A DNA stretch of 44,080 nucleotides from contig CANRET010000011.1 in the NCBI GenBank assembly GCA_947629715.1, positions 1 through 44,080 of the forward strand. Direction: 5' to 3'. Each line of letters starts with the position of its first letter. Position 1 is the first letter of the stretch. The notes beneath the pieces are model-generated. The model was not told the DNA's origin, did no database searches, and saw only the letters and a list, made by a program, of their open reading frames with translations. Source of the stretch: an uncultured Akkermansia sp. (GTDB lineage Bacteria > Verrucomicrobiota > Verrucomicrobiia > Verrucomicrobiales > Akkermansiaceae). A program made the translations under genes and the position numbers. Positions 31,375 through 40,715 of this stretch are shown here, piece after piece.

Positions 31375-32568
31375 ATGAAAAAATCCGTACTCATTATCGG
31401 CGCCGGGGGAGTGGGGCATGTCGTAGCTCACAAATGTGCGCAGATGAGAGACGTGTACGAGGAGATTCATCTCGCCTCGCGCACGCCGAGTAAGTGCGAC
31501 GCCATTGCTGCCGATGTGCTGGCGCGCGAGGGTGTACGCATCACGGTCCATCAACTGGATGCGGATGACGTGCCGAGTACGGTGGCTTTGTTGCGCAAGC
31601 TCAAACCCGGACTGCTGCTCAATGTAGCGCTGCCCTACCAGGATTTGCCGTTGATGGATGCCTGTCTGGAAGCAGGCTGCAACTATTTGGACACCGCCAA
31701 CTACGAGCCTCGCGATGTCGCGAAGTTTGAGTACAGCTGGCAGTGGGCTTATCAAGACCGTTTCAAAGCCGCTGGGCTTTTCGCTCTGCTCGGTTCAGGC
31801 TTCGACCCGGGCGTCACGAACGTCTATACCGCCTGGGCACTGAAGCATCACTTTGATACTATTGAGTATCTGGATATTATTGATGTCAACGGAGGTGACC
31901 ATGGCCAGGCCTTTGCCACCAACTTCAACCCGGAGATTAATATACGTGAGGTTTCCGCGCCCTGCCGCCACTGGGAGGATGGGCAATTTGTGGAGACCCC
32001 TGCCATGAGTTTGCACAAAACTTTCACTTGTCCGGAAGGCGTTGGCTCTTACGAGATTTACCGTATGTACCATGAGGAGATGGAATCGCTCGTGCGCCAT
32101 ATCCCAACAATTAAGCGGGCGCAGTTTTGGATGAGCTTCTCCCCAAGCTACATCAATCACTTAACTGTGTTGAAAAATGTCGGCATGACTCGCATTGATC
32201 CAATACTCTACAACGGCGTGGAAATTGTACCGCTGCAATTCCTCAAGGCGGTGTTGCCTGATCCCGGGGATTTGGGTAAGACGACTCATGGCAAAACTTG
32301 TATCGGTTGCGTCATTCAGGGTAAGAAAGATGGGAAGGACAAAAAGGTCTATATCTACAACATTTGCAACCATGAGGACTGCTTCCGTGAGGTCGGTTCT
32401 CAAGCCGTTTCCTACACCACTGGCGTTCCCGCCGCCATAGGCGGTCGCCTCATTCTCTCCGGCATCTGGGGAGGCGCCGGCGTTTTCAACATGGAGCAAA
32501 ATGACCCTGACCCTTTCATGGCGGCGCTCAATCAGTACGGTCTTCCTTGGACTTGTGTGGAGTTGTGA
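31375..32568 (+). CDS. Carboxynorspermidine dehydrogenase (saccharopine dehydrogenase family)
   Basis: A 397-residue NADPH-dependent enzyme that condenses aspartate semialdehyde with a diamine to carboxy(nor)spermidine in the alternative polyamine pathway. It has the Rossmann motif VLIIGAGGVGHVVAHK (5-20) and the family segments ASRTPSKCDAIA, CNYLDTANYEP, LLGSGFDPGVTNVYTAWALK and GVPAAIGGRLIL, and matches CANSDH/CASDH length and motifs better than saccharopine reductase. The partner decarboxylase NspC is not in the window. It follows the phosphorylase-like gene by 7 bases. The aspartate semialdehyde it uses could come through LysC, encoded just downstream. Confidence 0.85.
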   Translation: MKKSVLIIGAGGVGHVVAHKCAQMRDVYEEIHLASRTPSKCDAIAADVLAREGVRITVHQLDADDVPSTVALLRKLKPGLLLNVALPYQDLPLMDACLEAGCNYLDTANYEPRDVAKFEYSWQWAYQDRFKAAGLFALLGSGFDPGVTNVYTAWALKHHFDTIEYLDIIDVNGGDHGQAFATNFNPEINIREVSAPCRHWEDGQFVETPAMSLHKTFTCPEGVGSYEIYRMYHEEMESLVRHIPTIKRAQFWMSFSPSYINHLTVLKNVGMTRIDPILYNGVEIVPLQFLKAVLPDPGDLGKTTHGKTCIGCVIQGKKDGKDKKVYIYNICNHEDCFREVGSQAVSYTTGVPAAIGGRLILSGIWGGAGVFNMEQNDPDPFMAALNQYGLPWTCVEL

Positions 32569-32943
32569 ACCAAAGTAAGCCCTTGGCGTGAGACTGAACA
32601 TCATTGCCGTAGAGAGAGTGGTCCGAAAAGCTTCAGGAGTCGAGTGACTCGTAGTTTTGACGCTGCGTTCTGCGGGGCTTGCCGGATCGCCGTTCCCCGG
32701 CTTTCTGTCCGGAGAGGGATGTTAATCGCAGCTTCACGCTTGCACGCACGTTTTGGATCTTGCTTCGCTCGATATAAGAAACATCGTACGGCTTCGGCGT
32801 TTTCAATCTATCGACATGACACGGCGCCTGAGTGGAAACTCCGAATCGCTTTCATGAATCTCGACGACCTGAAGTTTTGCCCTATTCCAACCACTGACTT
32901 TTTCTTGAAACGATTGCACAGCCGGACATCTTGGACTTAAGGC
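32569..32943 (+). other. Intergenic region before hom
   Basis: About 375 bases. A 98-codon ORF from a GTG at 32644 has arginine- and cysteine-rich composition and no ribosome-binding site, so it is not called. No terminator with a U-tract and no leader peptide or riboswitch structure was recognised. Only the promoter immediately before hom is convincing. Confidence 0.4.
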
Positions 32944-32972
32944 TTGAAAAGTGATTCAAAAGGGCGTACAAT
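32944..32972 (+). promoter_or_regulatory. Promoter of hom-lysC
   Basis: -35 TTGAAA (32944-32949), 17-bp spacer, -10 TACAAT (32967-32972). The -10 ends ten bases before the ATG at 32983, so the mRNA would be nearly leaderless. It overlaps an in-frame TTG that could otherwise be taken as the start. Confidence 0.65.
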
Positions 32973-32982
32973 TCGTGCGCAC

Positions 32983-34302
32983 ATGGTAGGGGAGACCTTA
33001 CAGATCGGACTGGCCGGGCTTGGCACAGTGGGTTCGGGAGTCTATGAAGCGTTGCTGCGCAATCGGGATTTACTGGAGGCGCGAGCGCAGATATCGTATC
33101 AAGTGCGGCGCATAGCCGTGCGTGACAAGACCCGCAAGCGCGGCGTGGAAGTGGATGAGACTCTGCTCACGGATGATTGGCGCGATTTGGTGGACGATGA
33201 TGAGATTGACATCGTCATCGAACTGATAGGAGGCACCACCGAGGCTTATCAACTGGTACGCGCGGCTCTGGAGAAAGGCAAACCGGTGGTGACGGGCAAC
33301 AAGGCTCTGTTGGCAGAGTACGGCAGCACGTTGTTTCGTCTCTCCCGGGAGAAAGGGGTGCCGTTGTATTTCGAGGCGTCTTGCGGCGGCGGCATACCCA
33401 TTGTTCAGAGTCTGCAGCATTCGCTGATCTGCAACAAGGTGAGCGCTGTTGTCGGCATCATCAACGGTACGAGCAACTATGTGCTGACGGCCATGGACAA
33501 GGAGGGGCTTTCCCTCCGCGAGGCTCTGCAGCAGGCGCAAAGTCTCGGCTACGCGGAACCGGATCCTCTGCTGGACATCAATGGTTGGGACGCCGCTCAC
33601 AAGGGCCTCATTCTCGCGATGCTCGCTTACGGCGCCCCGTTGGGGTCGGAGGCCATCAGTGTTACTGGCATTGAGCACATCGAACCGGTGGACTTCAGCT
33701 TTGCTCGCCGATTAGGCTACACCATCAAGCTGCTTGTCGTCATTCGCTATCACGAACGGCGCAATGCGCTGGAGCTCCGAGTGCAGCCCAGCTTTGTGCC
33801 GCAGCAGCATTTGCTCTCCAAGGTAGATGGCGTCTTCAACGCCATCGCAGTGTGCGGTGATATTGTGGGCGAGACAATTTTCTACGGTCGTGGAGCAGGG
33901 AAGAACCCGACTTCCAGCGCGGTGGTGGGAGATGTGGTGCTGGCGATGCGAGAGTGTCGTCTGCCGGGCTACCACACGGGATTCCTTCCCTATGCGGAAG
34001 GAGTGAAGGCGCTGCCGGTGGAGGCCACGGAGACGAGCTGCTACGTGCGTTTTCGCGTGAAAGACTGCCACGGCGTGATCGCTTCCATTGCAACGATCTT
34101 CTCGCAGCATGACATTGGCATTGCCGCTACGTCGTCCGCAGAGGGCGAGCATGACGGGACAGAAGGCTGGAACCACTTGGTCTTCATGCTGCACGTTTGC
34201 TGCTGGGGACAACTGCAGGAGGCGCTCGGCGACATTCGCAAGTTGCCCACAGTGGTGGGCGAGCCGGTAGTTCTGCGCATTGAATCTTTTCAAACAAGCT
34301 GA
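32983..34302 (+). CDS. hom: Homoserine dehydrogenase
   Basis: Reduces aspartate semialdehyde to homoserine, the branch point to threonine and methionine. From the ATG at 32983 it has 439 residues: NAD(P)-binding IGLAGLGTVGSGV (8-20), NKALLAEYG, the substrate domain with ASCGGGIPIVQSL and GIINGTSNYVLT, EPDPLLDINGWDAAHK, and a C-terminal ACT domain (CYVRFRVKDCHGVIASIATI) expected to mediate feedback control. A TTG at 32944 would add 13 residues but lies in the promoter. Its stop is one base before the start of lysC, so the two are co-transcribed. Confidence 0.95.
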   Translation: MVGETLQIGLAGLGTVGSGVYEALLRNRDLLEARAQISYQVRRIAVRDKTRKRGVEVDETLLTDDWRDLVDDDEIDIVIELIGGTTEAYQLVRAALEKGKPVVTGNKALLAEYGSTLFRLSREKGVPLYFEASCGGGIPIVQSLQHSLICNKVSAVVGIINGTSNYVLTAMDKEGLSLREALQQAQSLGYAEPDPLLDINGWDAAHKGLILAMLAYGAPLGSEAISVTGIEHIEPVDFSFARRLGYTIKLLVVIRYHERRNALELRVQPSFVPQQHLLSKVDGVFNAIAVCGDIVGETIFYGRGAGKNPTSSAVVGDVVLAMRECRLPGYHTGFLPYAEGVKALPVEATETSCYVRFRVKDCHGVIASIATIFSQHDIGIAATSSAEGEHDGTEGWNHLVFMLHVCCWGQLQEALGDIRKLPTVVGEPVVLRIESFQTS

Positions 34303-34303
34303 T

Positions 34304-35527
34304 ATGGCGCTCATCGTACAGAAATACGGCGGCTCTTCCGTGGGAACCATCGACCGCATCCGCAACGTGGCGAAGCGGCTCATGGACGCGCGAGCGGAAG
34401 GCAATCAAGTGGTGGCTGTTGTATCGGCCATGAGTGGAGTGACGGACAAGCTCATTGGTTTGGCGCACCAAGTCATGGACGCCCCGCCGGAGAGAGAGTT
34501 GGACATGCTCGTGTCCACCGGCGAGCAGCAGTCCGTGGCTTTGCTTTGCATGGCCATTGCGGACATGGGCGGTAAAGCTGTGAGCTTTACTGGCGCCCAA
34601 GCCGGTATCTGCACTTACGGAAGCCACACACGAGGACGCATTGAGTCCATTGCCCCGGAGCGCATCACCACCGCCCTGAGTGAGGGCAACATCGTGGTGT
34701 GTGCGGGATTTCAGGGGATGACGCCGGAGGGAGAGATACACACTTTGGGGAGGGGAGGTTCCGACCTGTCTGCTGTAGCGTTGGCGGCGGCGGTGAAAGC
34801 GGATTTATGCCAGATTTACACGGATGTGGACGGCGTGTACACCTGCGATCCTCGGGTGGTGAAAGACGCCCGCAAAATTCCCGTGCTCAGCTACGAGGAA
34901 ATGCTGGAGATGGCTTCCAGCGGTTCCAAGGTGATGCAGGCGCGCTCCGTGGAACTCGCCAAAAAGTTCGGAGTCATTTTTGAAGTACGCAATTCTATGA
35001 ACAACAACCCCGGTACCATCGTGCAAGAAGAAAACCATGCCATGGAGTCGCTCGCCGTGCGCGGTGTCTCCATCGAGCGCAATCAAGCTCGCGTCACGGT
35101 CTCAAATATCACGGCTCCCGTGGCCTACACCGCCATTATTCTGACCGCCTTGGCAGATGCCGAAATCAACATCGACATGATTGTGGCCAACACGGCCCAC
35201 GACGGCAAAGCGCGCCAATCTTTCACCATGAACATGAATGAACTCGGTGCAGCACAGGCGGCACTCAAGAAGGTGCTGCCTCAACTCGGATCGGAGGCGA
35301 GGCTGGAAACCGAGGCCGGTTTGGCAAAGCTCTCGGTGGTGGGTGTGGGGATGCGTTCCAACTCCGGGGTGGCGGCCACGGTGTTCCGTGCGCTGGCCGA
35401 TGCGGGCATCCATACCGGCATGATCGCCACGTCGGAGATACGCATTTCTACTACTGTGGAAGCCTCGGACATCGAGAAAGCCGCTCGCGTTGTGCACGCC
35501 GCTTTCCACTTGGAAAAAGAGGCCTGA
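34304..35527 (+). CDS. lysC: Aspartate kinase
   Basis: Phosphorylates aspartate, the first step to lysine, threonine, methionine and meso-diaminopimelate. From the ATG at 34304 it has 407 residues. The kinase domain opens ALIVQKYGGSSVGTIDRI; VVSAMSGVTDKL and LVSTGEQQSVALL follow, and GRGGSDLSAVALAAA is the nucleotide-binding signature. Two C-terminal ACT domains (about 265-330 and 340-405, the second with GVGMRSNSGVAATVF) give allosteric control. The ATG one base after the hom stop is preferred over 34280, which overlaps hom. Confidence 0.96.
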   Translation: MALIVQKYGGSSVGTIDRIRNVAKRLMDARAEGNQVVAVVSAMSGVTDKLIGLAHQVMDAPPERELDMLVSTGEQQSVALLCMAIADMGGKAVSFTGAQAGICTYGSHTRGRIESIAPERITTALSEGNIVVCAGFQGMTPEGEIHTLGRGGSDLSAVALAAAVKADLCQIYTDVDGVYTCDPRVVKDARKIPVLSYEEMLEMASSGSKVMQARSVELAKKFGVIFEVRNSMNNNPGTIVQEENHAMESLAVRGVSIERNQARVTVSNITAPVAYTAIILTALADAEINIDMIVANTAHDGKARQSFTMNMNELGAAQAALKKVLPQLGSEARLETEAGLAKLSVVGVGMRSNSGVAATVFRALADAGIHTGMIATSEIRISTTVEASDIEKAARVVHAAFHLEKEA

Positions 35528-35536
35528 ACAAGGCAA

Positions 35537-37186
35537 ATGCACTTACTCCGGCAGCACGCTATGCAATTTCCATTTTTTAATAAGCCAACGACGGACAATG
35601 CCACCGGGCGCCGGATCAAGGCGAAGGCGTGCGGAATTGGTGCCTTGTTGGTCACGCTCGGGTTTGTGGCGGGTGTGGGCATACACATGCTCATGGGGAG
35701 CCGTACAACAGACCGGATGACGGAAGCGCTGCGGTTGACGGATGCAACGGACGTCGAACTCGTGACAGCGGTGCAGAACTGCTCAAAGGACTCGGGTGCG
35801 TATGGGAGCGATGAAGTGCGGCGCGAGATGCTTTGGCAGATGCTGCGCGAATTGATGAATCGGGGAACGTTCGGTAAAGCGGAATCCGTTGTTGATAAAG
35901 TGTTTCCGGCGCGGGTAGAGGATACGCCGGAGTGGGCGCGCCGGATGCTGCAGATAGCGCATGCTCTGGTAAAAAATGATCGCTGGGACAAGGCGCAGGA
36001 ATATTACGATGTGACTCAGGAAGCGTTTCATCGGTTGAAACTGACCGAGGAATACGCGGGGGTGGTGCGCGAGCGGGCCTCTTTGCTGAGTGCGGGAAGC
36101 GGCGGCACGCGCGCGGCTTGCATGGATGCCCTGCAGAAACTGCTCACCGGGCTGACGCTTCAAAGCACGCCGGAGTTGGCAGCGGAATTGCACGCTTTTT
36201 TGGCCAAATTGCAAAGCAGCATGGGAGCCCGCGCAAGCGCAAAGGAGATGCTCGAGAAAATTGCTGAGGATGCCACGTTGTCACCGTCTTCGCCCACGCT
36301 TATGGTGTGCCGTGGCTATGCTCATTTTGCGTTGCATGATGACGACGCGGCTGTCAATTGCTTGCGCGATGGCCTTAAATTGCTCACCGGCACGGACACC
36401 GCATCGCGCATGTACCGAGCGTTGGCTTTGCGCGATTTGGCTTCGGTTGCGCTCAATTTGGGACGTGCGCAAACGGCGTTGGCCTCGTTGGAACGAGCCA
36501 AGTCTGAGGTCAGCTCCGTCCTTCCGCCATCAGCCCTTTTCCGTGCTGAAATCACCGGCAAGAGAGGATGGGCGCTTTATTTGGCGCATGATTACGAAGA
36601 CGCCTTAGCCGTTTTCAAGAAACAGCTCTCCATGATACCCGACGAAGAGCAGGGGTTGCGCATCTACCCATTGGAGGGCATGACCCGGTGCTTCTTAGCG
36701 CTGGGGATGCCGGTTGAGGCGCAGCACGCGGCGCAGGAGTGCTGCACGCTGCGCGAAAGGTACGACGCGGAGGACAAGGAGGGTTTGGGCCGCAGCTATC
36801 TGTTGCATGCACAGGCGCAGGATCAGAACGGAAGCCCTGCAGAAGCGGAAAAGTGGTACGGTTTAGCGGCTGCCACATTGCCCGCCGTAGATCGCATGCG
36901 TATTACGGCACTGGAAGGACAGGCCTCTGCGCTTTCGCAAACTCGACGCTGGATGGAAGCGCTTGGCGTGCTTGAGCAACTGCTCAATATGCTTCCGGAG
37001 GAAGATCGCATAGCGCGTGAGCAGATCCAGGAAGAAATGCAACATTGCCGCAGTCAGCTTGACCCGCAGTCGTCTCGAACGACCTCTTCTCCGATCAAAG
37101 CGGGTCAAAAAACGATTTCCCGTCCGTCTAAAATGACCCGAAAGCCCGCAACCAGGACATCCGCCGGTAAACGGCGCAAGCGCTAG
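35537..37186 (+). CDS. Membrane-anchored TPR-repeat protein 1
   Basis: A 549-residue protein with one N-terminal transmembrane helix (about 31-54, ACGIGALLVTLGFVAGVGIH) and a long helical domain of tetratricopeptide-like repeats (for example LVKNDRWDKAQEYYDVTQEA, MALALG-type units LRDLASVALNLGRAQTALAS and GWALYLAHDYEDALAVFKKQ), ending in a basic Ser/Thr/Lys-rich tail. It is probably anchored in the inner membrane with the repeats in the periplasm, as a scaffold. An AAGG four bases before ATG 35537 supports that start; an ATG at 35561 is possible. It starts 9 bases after lysC, followed by a similar protein and murJ. Confidence 0.72.
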   Translation: MHLLRQHAMQFPFFNKPTTDNATGRRIKAKACGIGALLVTLGFVAGVGIHMLMGSRTTDRMTEALRLTDATDVELVTAVQNCSKDSGAYGSDEVRREMLWQMLRELMNRGTFGKAESVVDKVFPARVEDTPEWARRMLQIAHALVKNDRWDKAQEYYDVTQEAFHRLKLTEEYAGVVRERASLLSAGSGGTRAACMDALQKLLTGLTLQSTPELAAELHAFLAKLQSSMGARASAKEMLEKIAEDATLSPSSPTLMVCRGYAHFALHDDDAAVNCLRDGLKLLTGTDTASRMYRALALRDLASVALNLGRAQTALASLERAKSEVSSVLPPSALFRAEITGKRGWALYLAHDYEDALAVFKKQLSMIPDEEQGLRIYPLEGMTRCFLALGMPVEAQHAAQECCTLRERYDAEDKEGLGRSYLLHAQAQDQNGSPAEAEKWYGLAAATLPAVDRMRITALEGQASALSQTRRWMEALGVLEQLLNMLPEEDRIAREQIQEEMQHCRSQLDPQSSRTTSSPIKAGQKTISRPSKMTRKPATRTSAGKRRKR

Positions 37187-37207
37187 TTATTCACTTCCTT
37201 ATCAATT

Positions 37208-38845
37208 ATGAACCGACGATATCGCGCTGGACGCAGATCCGGCAACTTCACGCTCCCTGTCGCCTCTACAGCCGTTATCGGCACGGCCTTGCTTATCTGG
37301 CTGATTTGGGCCAAGGGTGAAAGCATCGTACGCTTTTTCGAAGGGGAGACGATCTATTATCCGGACAATTCAGAGGCCAATGCGAATCTTGAGCGTCTGT
37401 TGGCGGATCTCTCCGGAGACAAGGCTCAGTTGTTGGCGCTGGCAGAGAACAGTAAGGCCCGTCTGGGTTGGATCAAGGACGGAGAGACCCGGCGGCGCGT
37501 TCGCTGGATTTTGATGACTCGCTTGCTCGATAAAGGATTGTGGGATGAGGCGGTGCAGATTCTGCCGGAGGTGGAAAGCCTGGCGAACTTACCTGATTTG
37601 GAAAAATTGGCGATTGCCGCTTTGCAGCACGAGAATTATGACTTGCAGCTGCGTCTGGATCAGCAACTGCAGGATGGAGCGGTTGCTGCATCGGCAGATA
37701 TGGGGCTGCTCCTGCGCTCCATCCGTCGTACGGCGGAGACCTGCCTCAAGATGCACAACAATGACGGAGCAGTGAAGGCTATTTCACGTCTTGAGGCCCC
37801 GGCGGTGCTGGCAAGGTTATCCACGCCGGAATTGGCGGCGGAGGCGGCAGACCTGCAGATGCTGCGTGCCGACCTGAGCACTGTGAAGGAACATGCCCTG
37901 CAGCTCGTGCGCAACATTCTGGAGCAGGCTCAGTGGCCGCCATGCCAGGCTACGTCGCGCCTCATGCTCGAGGAGGTGACCACCGCTCTGGCAGATAACC
38001 CCGCGCTCCCCAACGCTGCACTCAAGGAGATTGAGTCAAAACTGTTGCATTGTCGCGATGCGCTGCTGGAGTACTCTGACAAGCAACGCAAGTTACCGCA
38101 GTGCTACCTTATTCTCGGTGAACTGCGGCTGCGTATGGGAGATTATGAAGGATGCGCCCAGGCGATGACTTTGGCTGATGCTTTCGCAGGTGAATACGGA
38201 CAAACGGATCTCAGTTGGCAGCTCAAGACGACTCGCCTGCGCGCCCGGGCAAACATGTCTCGGGGCGCTAAAGCGGAAGCTATGGAAGATTGCCGCTTTT
38301 TGGCCGAGCATGAGTCCTCCCCGGAATCGCTCATGACGGCCCTTACTTTCCTTTCCGCCAACACCGAGGGCGAGGAGCGTCAAAAGGTTCTCTCCCGCTT
38401 GTGGTCGGTTATGCAGACCCAACCAAAAACAACGAAGACAGACAAAGAAACACGAGCCCGCATAGCGCGTGACATAGCAAAACTGCACGCCGACAACGGG
38501 GCCAAAGACCAAGCGGTGAAGTGGGGTGTGGAGGCTATGCGCGCATCGCAGGAAGCTTTTCCGGACATGTCGGATGGGAAGGCCTTGCGCGCCAGCATGG
38601 AGCTTGCGCTCTTGCAGCGCAAACGTGGGGATGATACGGCAGCCAGGAGGCGGCTGCGTGAGATCGTGAAAGCTATTGAGGCAATGGATGAGGGAACTCG
38701 GCAGAAGCTGGACAGAGCCGATAAAAGTCTGTACGCCACTGCCGTGCGGGAGTATGCGCGCACATGTCTGCTGGATGGCGACCGGGATTCAGCCAAAATC
38801 ATCATCCGTAAGATTAAGGAAGATTTGCCGACCAAGCAACGCTAG
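37208..38845 (+). CDS. Membrane-anchored TPR-repeat protein 2
   Basis: A 545-residue protein built like its upstream neighbour: basic N-terminus, one transmembrane helix (about 15-35, TLPVASTAVIGTALLIWLIW) and helical repeats to the end (LLDKGLWDEAVQILPEVESL, LILGELRLRMGDYEGCAQAM, YARTCLLDGDRDSAKIIIRK). Sequence similarity to the neighbour is low, but length and layout agree, so they may be old paralogues forming a pair. Eight bases separate it from murJ, suggesting a cell-envelope role. No specific function can be given. Confidence 0.72.
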   Translation: MNRRYRAGRRSGNFTLPVASTAVIGTALLIWLIWAKGESIVRFFEGETIYYPDNSEANANLERLLADLSGDKAQLLALAENSKARLGWIKDGETRRRVRWILMTRLLDKGLWDEAVQILPEVESLANLPDLEKLAIAALQHENYDLQLRLDQQLQDGAVAASADMGLLLRSIRRTAETCLKMHNNDGAVKAISRLEAPAVLARLSTPELAAEAADLQMLRADLSTVKEHALQLVRNILEQAQWPPCQATSRLMLEEVTTALADNPALPNAALKEIESKLLHCRDALLEYSDKQRKLPQCYLILGELRLRMGDYEGCAQAMTLADAFAGEYGQTDLSWQLKTTRLRARANMSRGAKAEAMEDCRFLAEHESSPESLMTALTFLSANTEGEERQKVLSRLWSVMQTQPKTTKTDKETRARIARDIAKLHADNGAKDQAVKWGVEAMRASQEAFPDMSDGKALRASMELALLQRKRGDDTAARRRLREIVKAIEAMDEGTRQKLDRADKSLYATAVREYARTCLLDGDRDSAKIIIRKIKEDLPTKQR

Positions 38846-38853
38846 TTTGACGC

Positions 38854-40713
38854 ATGTCATCTCTGCATCGCAAGAGTTTGGTGGCCACTGCGGCGATTTT
38901 TTGTTGCCGATTCACCGGTCTGTTGCGCGAGATGACATACACCGCTCTCTTTGGCGCCACGGGCGCGCTGGATGCCTTCCTGACGGCATTCCGCCTGCCC
39001 AACATGCTGCGTGACATTTTTGCAGAAGGCGCACTTTCGCAGAGCTTTACCAGCGTAATGAGCAAGGTGAAAGCGAAGCAGGGCGATGAACAGGCGTGGA
39101 CCCTTGCGCACCGGGTGATTTCTCAGCTTACGGCGCTTATGGTGGGTATTGTTGCAGTGGGTGTGCTGGCTACCGGTGGGCTCATGCAGCTTCTTTATCC
39201 CGAGGAACTTCGGGTGAATATCACCGCAGGAATGTCCCTGCCGGAGGAGTTCGGGGAAGAGGTGCAAGCTGTGTTCCAGGGGGTTCAAACGACGGCGGAT
39301 GGTCAAAAGGCGGCGGCTTTTTCGGCGGATAAGCGTTTGAAGGGGTTGGAGGGCACCAGCTGTGTACGAGCCAAGGCCTTGGAGCGACTGCAGGTGGGCG
39401 AACGCGTTTTGCTCACCACGCGCCGCAGTATCACGCAGAAGGGAGTTCTGTATGTGTCACCGCAATCTTTCATGGGGATGGCTGCCGATTTGTGCCGCAT
39501 CATGTGGCCGTTTATTTTGCTGGCGTCCATTTCTGCACTCTGCATGGGGGTGCTGAATGTGTTCGGCATATTCGGGCTGCCGAATTTGGCGAGCGCGGCC
39601 TTTAATCTGACGACCATCGGCGTGGGCTTTTTGGTGGGGTGGTGGATAGATCCGCATTTTGGCCCGCAAGCTCTGTATGGCTTTGCCGTGGCGGTACTCT
39701 GCGGTGGGGTGGCCCAGATCTTGGTGCAGCTGCCCAAGCTGCGCAGGCTCGGCTACCGCCCGCATTGGGAACTGTCTCTCACATGGCGCGGCTGCCTCCC
39801 GCATTTTTCGGATGAGCGTGTGCGCCTGGTCTGGCGGCTTATGCTTCCCGGTATGATTGCTGCCGGCATCACGCAGGTGAATGTTTTTGTCAACAACATC
39901 TTTGCCCTTTACCTGCCGGGCGGTTCCGTGACGGCGCTCACCAGCGCATTTCACCTCTGGCAGCTTCCGGTGGCGCTTTTCGGTGTAGCGATTGGTATGG
40001 TGGTTTTACCGGATGTGTCGCGTCTCTCCGTGACGGCCGGCAAGCAGGAGATCTCTGACCGTCTGGCAGAGGCTCTGCGTTTCATGGCCTTCTTTGCGGT
40101 GCCCTCGGCATTGATTCTCGGACTGTGGGGAGAGCAGATTGTATGTCTGTTCTACCAGCGTTTTCGATTTGATGCGCAGGCCTCGGAACTGTGTGGGGCG
40201 GCGCTTTCTGCATACTCGCTGGGTCTGTTGGGCTACGCGGGAATGAAGGTGCTGCAGCCGGTTTTCATGGCGTTGGAACGCCCCTGGGCGCCGGCATTTT
40301 TGGCGGTGGCAACCTGCTGCATTTCGGTCGGCCTCAATTACCTGTACGTGCACGTGTTCGGCCTGGGTGTGCAATGGCTTGCCTTCACCACGTCATGCAT
40401 CACGACCATCAATTTTCTATTTTTCTTCATTTACCTGCGCCGCTTGCTGGGCAGTATGTCGCTGCATGTGCTGATGCCGGGTCTGCTACGCGTTTTTGCG
40501 GCGGCCTCGGTACTTGGTGCGTTTTGCTATGTTGCGCGGGAGTTCTTTTTTGATGGCTTCACGCAGTGGTCTTTCTGGTGGCGGTTGGCCGTGCTGGCGG
40601 CTGCGGGTGCGGGCGCCGGATTGCTCTATCTCGCAGCGGCATCTGTCATGCGCGTGCCGGAGCTGCAGATGCTCACGACCGCGCTAGCCCGACGTCTGCA
40701 CCATCGGGCATAG
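38854..40713 (+). CDS. murJ: Lipid II flippase MurJ with extra loop
   Basis: MOP-superfamily flippase for peptidoglycan lipid II in the inner membrane (MviN/MurJ). The N-terminus has the signature RFTGLLREMTYTALFGATGA, then FLTAFRLPNMLRDIFAEGAL; later helices include FILLASISALCMGVLNVFGI and a QVNVFVNNIFALYLPGGSVT segment. At 619 residues it is about 100 longer than usual. The excess is mainly a hydrophilic insertion at about residues 117-203 (EELRVNITAGMSLPEEFGEE through KGVLYVSPQSF) between the third and fourth transmembrane helices. The stop lies 2 bases from the convergent sufD stop. Confidence 0.92.
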   Translation: MSSLHRKSLVATAAIFCCRFTGLLREMTYTALFGATGALDAFLTAFRLPNMLRDIFAEGALSQSFTSVMSKVKAKQGDEQAWTLAHRVISQLTALMVGIVAVGVLATGGLMQLLYPEELRVNITAGMSLPEEFGEEVQAVFQGVQTTADGQKAAAFSADKRLKGLEGTSCVRAKALERLQVGERVLLTTRRSITQKGVLYVSPQSFMGMAADLCRIMWPFILLASISALCMGVLNVFGIFGLPNLASAAFNLTTIGVGFLVGWWIDPHFGPQALYGFAVAVLCGGVAQILVQLPKLRRLGYRPHWELSLTWRGCLPHFSDERVRLVWRLMLPGMIAAGITQVNVFVNNIFALYLPGGSVTALTSAFHLWQLPVALFGVAIGMVVLPDVSRLSVTAGKQEISDRLAEALRFMAFFAVPSALILGLWGEQIVCLFYQRFRFDAQASELCGAALSAYSLGLLGYAGMKVLQPVFMALERPWAPAFLAVATCCISVGLNYLYVHVFGLGVQWLAFTTSCITTINFLFFFIYLRRLLGSMSLHVLMPGLLRVFAAASVLGAFCYVAREFFFDGFTQWSFWWRLAVLAAAGAGAGLLYLAAASVMRVPELQMLTTALARRLHHRA

Positions 40714-40715
40714 GT

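Noticed and set aside
29592..31394. 600-codon open frame on the minus strand
   Set aside because: Shadow of the GT35 gene caused by codon bias; no recognisable protein features.
32644..32940. 98-codon plus-strand ORF before hom
   Set aside because: No ribosome-binding site, atypical Arg/Cys-rich composition; ends just before the hom promoter.
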